Shown one piece after another: positions 57,482-64,000 of a stretch of DNA of 64,000 nucleotides. Source of the stretch: Chrysogorgia sp. JL179-B06 (taxonomy: Eukaryota; Cnidaria; Anthozoa; Scleralcyonacea; Chrysogorgiidae); contig JAYKKM010000209.1 in NCBI GenBank assembly GCA_035772405.1, positions 2,150,001 through 2,214,000 on the forward strand. Reading direction: 5' to 3'. The notes under the pieces are model-generated. The model saw nothing but the letters and a program-made list of their open reading frames with translations. It was not told the DNA's origin and made no database searches. The stretch's first letter is position 1. Every line of letters starts with the position of its first letter. A program made the position numbers and the translations under genes.

Positions 57482-58984
57482 TTGCGAGAATCGAAGCGCT
57501 GTTTTATTTGTTTACGAAGTACTGCACTATATATTGCGACAAACCATGACACATCGAAGTCGACTAGCGTTCGTGTTTTATTCGATAACAGAAGTCAAAG
57601 TACATGCATCACGAACAGCCTGAAATCGTGCCTGAATCTCAAACCCGAAAGGATTGGAAAATCTGCATTTAAACACGTTTGGCAACGACCACGTTCAAAG
57701 GAAAACTGGACAGTGAGAAATCGGAAATATCAGCTTTATGTTTCCCGGTAATCTGTTCGTCATTGCCTCTCAAAGTCGAAGTTAGCAAGTACCCTCACAT
57801 CGAAGGACTGACTTTGACAGATGAATATGAAGGTCAGGATCATGATACAATTGACGTCCTTGTAGGATGAGATTGTTATTGGGACGTCAAAGGAGATTTT
57901 GGACCAACAACAGTCAGCAGCAAACTCGGATGACTTCTGCCTGCGAATTAAAGTCTATGCTCAAGAAATTCTGGGAAACAGAATCAATTGTAGTTCGAGA
58001 AAGCGAAGATCCTGACATCGATCAGCCATCAACGCATTTCTGAAGAACATCTGCTACAAGGTATCTCTTCCCTCGAAGGAAGAGCAGATAACTGTTGGAA
58101 CTGACTACAATCATTGTTATAATAGGCTGAAGTCTATGCAATACAAGTTACGAAAGGAACCCGATCTTCTTCGAGAGTATAACAACACCCTTTGAGAGTA
58201 TAACAACACCATTCAAGAGCAACTAGATAAAGGAGTGATCAAAGAAATTCTGCAAGAAGATCTGAATCAAGAACAAGCGAGTAATAAAGCGAAGCCTCCG
58301 GTACATTACTTGCCTCATCATGCAGTTGTCCGTAAAGATGATAAGGATACTACAAAACTTCCCGTTGTTTACGATGGATTGGCTAAGTCGGACATTGAAG
58401 CACATTTGCTGAATGATTTCTTGGAAACAGGCCCAAATTTCGTACCCCAATTATTCGATGTGCTCATAAAGTTCAGGTGGAATTCAGTTCCAGTGTCAGC
58501 TGACATTGAGAAAGCTTTCCTTATGGAAGGAATCAACCCGATCGACCGTGATGTACTGCGTTTCCTTTGGTTAGAAGAGCCAGAAAAGTTGAATTCAAAG
58601 ATCAAACACCTACGATTTTGTCGCCTTGTATTTGGTTTACGCCCATCACCAGCTATTCTTGGAGCAAGTATCTACCATCACTTAAATTCGTACAAAGATC
58701 GATACCCAGAACTTGTTGAACTGATTAAGAAGTACTTGTATGTAGACGACTTCCTCTTCGGAGCTACCAGCAACAGCCAAGCCCTCGATATCTACCGTAA
58801 TTGGAAAGAAGTAATGAACGAAGGAGGGTTTAATCTAAGAAAGTGTCATTCTAGTTCTGCCTCCCTCATTAAAACTATCAACCATCTCGTAAATGCTTTT
58901 CTAACTGATTCATTGACAAAAGGAAAGTCCGAAATCGCTTTAATTCGCTTTTACGCCCACGCAATAATTACAATCTCGACGTGA
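57482..58984 (+). pseudogene. BEL/Pao pol: protease and reverse transcriptase, broken
   Basis: Protease piece: VRVLFDNRSQSTCITNSLKS (Asp-x-x-Ser active-site area) and, shifted, GLTLTDEYEGQDHDTIDVLV. Then a linker with RLKSMQYKLRKEPDLLREYN carrying a 23-base direct repeat (AGAGTATAACAACACC...). A long frame (58,235-58,984) contains YLPHHAVVRKDDKDTTKLPV, VSADIEKAFLMEGINPIDRD, LRFLWLEEPEK, FGLRPSPAILGASI and YLYVDDFLFG (YVDD catalytic box). No RNase H or integrase follows, and no 3' LTR was found. A dead, partial copy; not restored here. Confidence 0.8.
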
Positions 58985-59905
58985 AAAGGAACACAGAAAT
59001 GAAGCCGAAACCTAGACTCGTGCTACCACAGGTAGCCCAAGTAATAATCATTATAGTCGTTTGATTTTATGTATAGTTATTGCTGCTTTTCGTATTATAT
59101 CCACTGTCAGTGATTACACAACAGTATGAACAAGTTAAATATATGGTTTCCTCACTTGGAGTAGATCACAAGTGATTTTATATAAAGATATGATCAATGA
59201 CTCCAATTCTAGCATCAGATACAGATGAAGGAAAGAGATGGAGAAGGCCCTTTAATTTATACATGGAAGAAAGGTAGGAAGATTCTTTTAGGATGAAGCT
59301 TTAGTGCTTTACCAGGGTTCAAACCCAAAAATTCAGTTGATCATGTAGCTCAACTTGTAGAGCAGTGGACACTGGGCTACTGAATTTTCAATAGCGGACA
59401 AACAAACCAAATTTCACTCACAAATTATTGCAAATGAGCTATTTCCTTTTGTTATGGCCGCAAGAATTATGGGTAAAAGCGGACAAACATCGATGCTGAC
59501 GTCATCTCGACGGAGCGCTATTGCATTCCCTTTTAGAGTGTACGATTGTCTAGCAATATCTCTCATGAGTGAGTGAAGTGAACGAGTTTAGAGTGTACGA
59601 TTGTCTAGCAATATCTCTCATGAGTGAGTGAAGTGAACGAGTGAGAGATTATCAAGATGAGAAGATAGAAGTGACCATGTAATATTCTGTTTTTATATTG
59701 AAGTCAATGAAATAGCCACGATTATATATTCAGATGTGAAGATAAACTAGGTCCCAGTGGAAAGGACAGTGCAAAGGACAGTGCAAAGTTTTATAGGACA
59801 GTGCAAAGTTTTATAGAATTATGTATTGTATTAAATAAAACAGTAGCATAATGCATGACACAAGTTTAATGCCATGCAGGATTTTAGATTGCTTGCTTAT
59901 AAAGC
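58985..59905. other. No gene; short direct repeats
   Basis: A 54-base unit starting TTTAGAGTGTACGATTGTCT is duplicated in tandem (59,534-59,641), and GGACAGTGCAAAG with TTTTATA is repeated three times at about 59,764-59,815. Nothing else is seen. Confidence 0.6.
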
Positions 59906-60100
59906 TGCAGTATATACTTTATAAAGCCCCGAGGATGCTGTGCGTCCGAGGGCTTTATATAGCATAAAGCCCGACATTCCAGGGATCTATCTGATTTAGT
60001 TCATGATTGAGGAGGTTTTCCAACAAAGTTTTGTCCATTTTATCCACCTTGGACAAAGATTTTCCTAGTTTTTCCCTTCATTTATTATTGCTGCCGACCC
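59905..60100. repeat. Dispersed repeat, family shared with 4.34 kb
   Basis: TATAAAGCCCCGAGGATGCT...CGTCCGAGGGCTTTATATA forms an inverted repeat, followed by GGGATCTATCTGATTTAG and TTGAGGAGGTTTTCCAACAA as at 4,340-4,526. From here to about 60,630 no gene is visible. Confidence 0.65.
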
Positions 60101-60632
60101 TCAGGGAGGCAGCACACTATTCTTGACTTTACTTGGGTAACCTGTGTGCCCAGACCTCTTCGCCGAACTATGTAAAGCGAACACAAACTCGATGCAGTGG
60201 ATGTTGGATGGATGTCCGCACAGTTTTATGACGTATTCTTCTCGGGTGTTTACGATTACGGAATCAGTGTTTGGGTTTGCTAACTTTGCTTGCTGTTTCC
60301 GTGATTTCGAAGCAAGCGAAGATTTCCTTTTTCAGGCAAGATGATTGAGATAGCAATATTAAGTAGCTTCGATACAGAAAACTCACGGTCAGAGGAGGTT
60401 TAAAGCCCTTCCCACAATTCACCGGAAGCGCGAAATCGAAATGAAACCAAGATGGCGTCGTTTTTGCCGACCGCAATCGCTTGGTACAAATGCTTTCAAA
60501 AAGACATGCTCCGTACGAATTGATAATTAAATTTATTACATTATCAGTGCATAATTTATCATATTCGAGAATAGCATGCTAATGTAGTTATTTCTGGTAA
60601 CCCATTGGACGAAATCGACGGAATTTGGACGC

Positions 60633-63301
60633 ATGCATAAATTACCTCGTCAAGAGATTGCAAAATTGTTCATCCATGACCGTAGTGTTCGGCAGCTTCC
60701 TTGTGAGTAATCAGTTATTTTAGTTTTTGTTCGTATAAATTGGTATTTCTCCTTTGTAAAAGTATAAAAGTCTCCACATATTTATTGTGAAAATCGCCGC
60801 AGGAATTGGGCCATTTTTAACAGGAATATATACAGGTTGCGGCTTTCGGCAACAAACATGGCCAGCAAGAGACCGCATGTATCGACTGGAGAAACAAACC
60901 CGTGCAATCCGTTCGAACAAACCAGAAAGTTCCCGTCGAATATTATTTGAAGACGATTCTTCTCATAACAAGGTAAAAGACAGCTTTCTATATGTTATTA
61001 TTGCGGGAATTTGGTTATAAATATTTAGTACTTGACATCTGTGAGTCTGACTCAGATAAATAATTTAATAATACTGCTTTAGACAGTGAACCCCAAGCAA
61101 AGAGCAAGACCCTCTCCTTGGACAAACCAAGAAGATGCTGCATTGGTTAAGTTTATTGCCTTGCACAAAGACCTGCAAGAATCTGAAAGCGTGTGGCCAT
61201 CAATGAGATTGGGACATCCATACTGGAAAGAAGCTGCGACGTTCATGAGCGAAGCATGTGGATTATCGACCATGAGAACAGGTATAAATCTAAAATCTCT
61301 CACAAATACAGTTTATTAATGTAATGTTTTATGTGTCTATCGAATAATTCTGGTGAACAGTTTTTCTGAGGTCGGTTCGATTCCACCTTTATTCATGACA
61401 TATATACTATTTTATACTGTAACAATAAATTATTGGTCCTTTGTCACGTCTTGACTCATTGAATTTGATTACTTCTTGTACAGAGACTTCTATTCGATCT
61501 AGAGTTGTCAATGTATTACGAAAGAAAGGTTCTCTAGATGAAGCAGAACAAGAATATGGCATTGACTATCAACATGGATGTGATTTCAGAACCAACAGTC
61601 AGATTTCAGCTCCTCAAAACATTCTCCAAGATGACAACATTGAAGATAACATAGGAAATGCATGCTCTAAGTTACTGGAAAGAAGTGGAGGGAAGGCATT
61701 GGTTATTTTGCTTGAAAGTATCATATGTGCATTGGTGGGAACGAATGATATTGTTGAGATGATGGATAACATGTTTTTAAATGTTGCTAAAAGGAAAGAG
61801 ATTAGATCCAACCCATCTACTTTTATATCCCTGAGTGTTTTGGCAATGGAAAATCTCCAAAACCAGAAAAAAAGTAATCTCCTCTTCAAGTTTGCTGAGT
61901 GTGTAGGAAAAACTACGACCTGATGGTTCAGACACACTCATGCCAATGAATCGAATGCCGTTTGGTCTGATTGAGTATCAATTGGAGTTCTTCACATGTA
62001 CAAACACACAACAGGTATAGAAATTAAGTGCATCACACAGTACCTGGGTTCACATTTTTGTTCTTTCCTTTTAACAGCCAATTTAGTGCCAGTGTTTTTT
62101 AACAAACAGATAACCATGCCAAGAGATTTTGATTTATGGCATTCTATTATGGTGTCAGAATTAGGCCATCGTTTCAACCGACTATTCAGAGGACCAATGT
62201 GGAGTGGAATTTCAGGTGGTGGTATAAAAGATCCCCTGTGTGTGAGTTATAATAATTATTTTTATATTTTAGGTTTATTTTAATTGCACAGCTCTGGTGC
62301 CTTGACCACTTTAACTAAATTATACTAAAAAATGTACTGTACAGTTGGTATACTAACTGTAATAGGTATTGATTGTTGTGTCTGCTTTGATTCTGTAGGC
62401 TCGTGTAAATGTAGCTTGTGTAAGTAGTGCAAAAGTATGTGAGACAATTAGAAGTTCAGAATACAGTGAAAAGCCAGACATACAGGTGCAGTAGATGTTT
62501 AATCATTGGTTTTGGGGTGCCGAACAGTGTCTTACTCTTCCTGTATTATTTTGTCCTACATTTTTTGTGTTTTAGGTCGAGGCAATCAGAAAATTGGCAC
62601 TTTCACAAAGTGATGGTCGTTTTTGGATAAAAGCAGATGCTACTGATGTGAAAGCAGCATTACTGGAGTCTGCAAGGGGTGAGTGGAATGGAGATGTTGA
62701 TCTAGGAGATGGTAAACTTTCCAAGCTTGAGGAAGGGTATTTAACCCGCAAGGACGAGATAAATGATTGCCTCAAAGTACCTTCGTCTCCTAGTGATGCA
62801 TCTTCACTTCTCAAGGAAATTCAACTGAAGTTGATAGAGGATAAGGGATTTTTGGAAGCTGGGTTGTCAACTTCACTTGAAGAGTACAACAAAAAGTATG
62901 ACATTGCAGGGTCATCTGAAGAGCGACTGAAAGAGCTGAACTGGGAAGTAGTGGAATTCAGTAAACTTCTTGAACAAAGTCAACATCTAAATAACATTAT
63001 TCAGAAACTCCTACCATTTCTATGTCCGGATACTCTATCTTTCAAATCATTTATATTCCAATTTAAGAATGTGCACACTGACTTTTTAACCTATCTTCGA
63101 GACTTGTTTAAGAAGAAGCGACAACCTGCTGCAACACATGTCCTCGTCACAATGGTTTCAGATGAAAGAAGAAATAGTAAACCATATGCTGTTCCTCTGC
63201 AATATGTGCCATATACTTCACTCACTGATAAGTGTTTGCGGACATTGGTGAACAGAGTGAAAAGTGCTATGACAGAACAGAATCTTAAAGTTGTAGGTAC
63301 A
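60633..63301 (+). CDS. Unrecognised seven-exon gene with a Myb/SANT-like region (one frameshift; may continue)
   Basis: Exons 60,633-60,702, 60,836-60,972, 61,083-61,281, 61,484-62,014, 62,110-62,241, 62,399-62,485, 62,576-63,301. All junctions are GT-AG and phases match. Exon 3 has a Trp-spaced domain (PWTNQEDAALVKFIALHKDL... W ... W) like Myb/SANT. Exon 4 is helical (GKALVILLESIICALVGTND) and after a shift in a five-A run continues LMPMNRMPFGLIEYQLEFF. Exon 5 has PRDFDLWHSIMVSELGHRFN and FRGPMWSG. Exon 7 has DGRFWIKADATDVKAALLES, VDLGDGKLSKLEEGYLTRKD and VLVTMVSDERRNSKPYAVPL. Start chosen at MHKLPRQEIA. I recall many-copy uncharacterised cnidarian proteins with these blocks. Function unknown; a domesticated or live mobile gene is possible. 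Confidence 0.6.
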
Positions 63302-63384
63302 GTGAGTGTAGTAATAAGCTCCATTATATTAAAATTTTTATCTAGTGCTAGGTATCATTTAAACCTTTCATTTTTATATATATA

Positions 63385-63430
63385 ATATAGATTATTATTA
63401 TTATTACTATATATATATATTTATTTTTTT
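63385..63430. repeat. TA/TTA microsatellite
   Basis: Runs of TATATATA, TTATTATTATTATTA and TATATATATATAT. Confidence 0.9.
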
Positions 63431-63533
63431 TGACATCGAGCAGAGCAGGACGTGTTTTGCACATGTCTAAAGTTTAACCGAAATTTACTTACTTGATTTA
63501 CAATCTACGAATTTCGGATCATTAATATTAATT

Positions 63534-64000
63534 ATGATCCGTTCAAGTTTTATTTGTCTATTTTTGTCCTGTGTTATATGTTCATTTTGTGGAAAAGATT
63601 TTGTGTCCCTTGGTCGTCATCAATGGCGTTGTAAAGACAAGATTAATGATCGTAATTCAAATGTTCATTCTAACCATCGTACATCACATGGAATAAATGC
63701 GGAACCCGTCATCAGTTCGCCAACTACAGCCGTTATTAAAAAGTCGGGAACCAAGTGTTGTTGCGGAAAGGTTTGTAAAGGAGCTCGAGGTATGAAGATG
63801 CATCAACGTAGTTGTCGGGTCATCTTGGGGCTAAATCACGAGCTACTAGAGAATGTATTTGAACAGGAAGAAAGCAACGACTATGATGGAAACCTAGATG
63901 ACATTGACAGCACCTCATTCTACAATACTAATCAAGATGACGAGTATCCTGAGTTAAAAAAAGGTATAAATCTTCCTAAAACCAATTCAGAATGGCTAAC
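63534..64000 (+). CDS. Zinc-finger ORF start, probably LINE N-terminus (runs off the window)
   Basis: Open from ATG 63,534 to the window end (155 codons). It has CSFCGKDFVSLGRHQWRC, a C2HC-type finger, and CCCGKVCKGARGMKMHQRSC, a second finger, followed by an acidic Asn-rich linker and LPKTNSEWL. Paired fingers followed by L-P-x-x-x-x-E-W fit the leader of some R2/Utopia-like LINE proteins, where the fingers bind target DNA. A hydrophobic start (FICLFLSCVICSF) could instead be read as a signal peptide. The reverse transcriptase that would settle it is beyond the window. Confidence 0.45.
   Translation, partial: MIRSSFICLFLSCVICSFCGKDFVSLGRHQWRCKDKINDRNSNVHSNHRTSHGINAEPVISSPTTAVIKKSGTKCCCGKVCKGARGMKMHQRSCRVILGLNHELLENVFEQEESNDYDGNLDDIDSTSFYNTNQDDEYPELKKGINLPKTNSEWL

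Noticed and set aside
1..64000. CRISPR arrays, bacterial operons, defence systems
   Set aside because: No direct-repeat/spacer pattern, Shine-Dalgarno context or prokaryotic genes; the introns and gene families show an animal genome.

Overview
The window looks like animal (metazoan) nuclear DNA, most likely from a cnidarian. It is AT-rich, has GT-AG introns and short multi-exon genes, and carries THAP, BEN-like and Myb/SANT-like proteins. Its mobile elements are Kolobok, PIF/Harbinger, Crypton, hAT, BEL/Pao and CR1/L2/Jockey-like LINEs, a mix I associate with corals, anemones and hydroids. The species cannot be fixed from this sequence alone, and a sponge or another invertebrate is possible. 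No rRNA, CRISPR array, operon or bacterial feature was seen. About three quarters of the window is mobile DNA or its debris.

Layout. 1-7.7 kb: the right part of a Kolobok element (copy A). It has a broken THAP transposase on +, a second gene on - with a P2X7 'ballast'-type cysteine domain, and between them a 634-bp tandem duplication carrying four tRNA-like genes. 8.4-15.4 kb: minisatellite, MITEs (one with its empty site nearby) and LINE remnants with an SGNH-like ORF. 15.8-17.3 kb: unrecognised plus-strand exons. 17.8-28.2 kb: a minus-strand multi-exon zinc-binding gene (gene C). One of its introns holds a complete 6,940-bp Kolobok element (copy B) with TTAA target duplications and the same two-gene layout as copy A. 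28.8-31.4 kb: satellite, an intact-looking two-exon BEN-like gene, and a Myb/SANT-like gene. 31.6-34.6 kb: LINE debris with a telomere-like MITE in the reverse transcriptase. 34.6-37.7 kb: a Crypton tyrosine recombinase, then a 2-kb inverted-repeat element rich in ACGAGTCGT. 38-43.3 kb: foldback DNA and a two-gene PIF/Harbinger element with a recent internal duplication. 43.5-54 kb: a LINE endonuclease, then a nest of insertions: a TTF-type hAT gene split by a non-autonomous hAT, which holds a TTAA element, which holds a LINE encoding a 2A peptide. 54.8-59 kb: an interrupted BEL/Pao element. 60.6-63.3 kb: a seven-exon gene of unknown function with a Myb/SANT-like region. 63.5 kb to the end: start of a zinc-finger ORF, probably from a LINE.

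Main point: two diverged Kolobok copies in one window each carry a THAP transposase reading inward from one end and a two-exon ballast-domain gene reading inward from the other. The second gene's intron sits at the same place and phase in both copies: it splits the Trp codon just before a Cys-x-Cys-x-x-Cys cluster. This suggests a two-gene transposon in which a P2X7-type zinc-binding domain is a working partner of the transposase. Both transposase copies are broken as read. Several breaks elsewhere fall in homopolymer runs, so some may be sequence errors.
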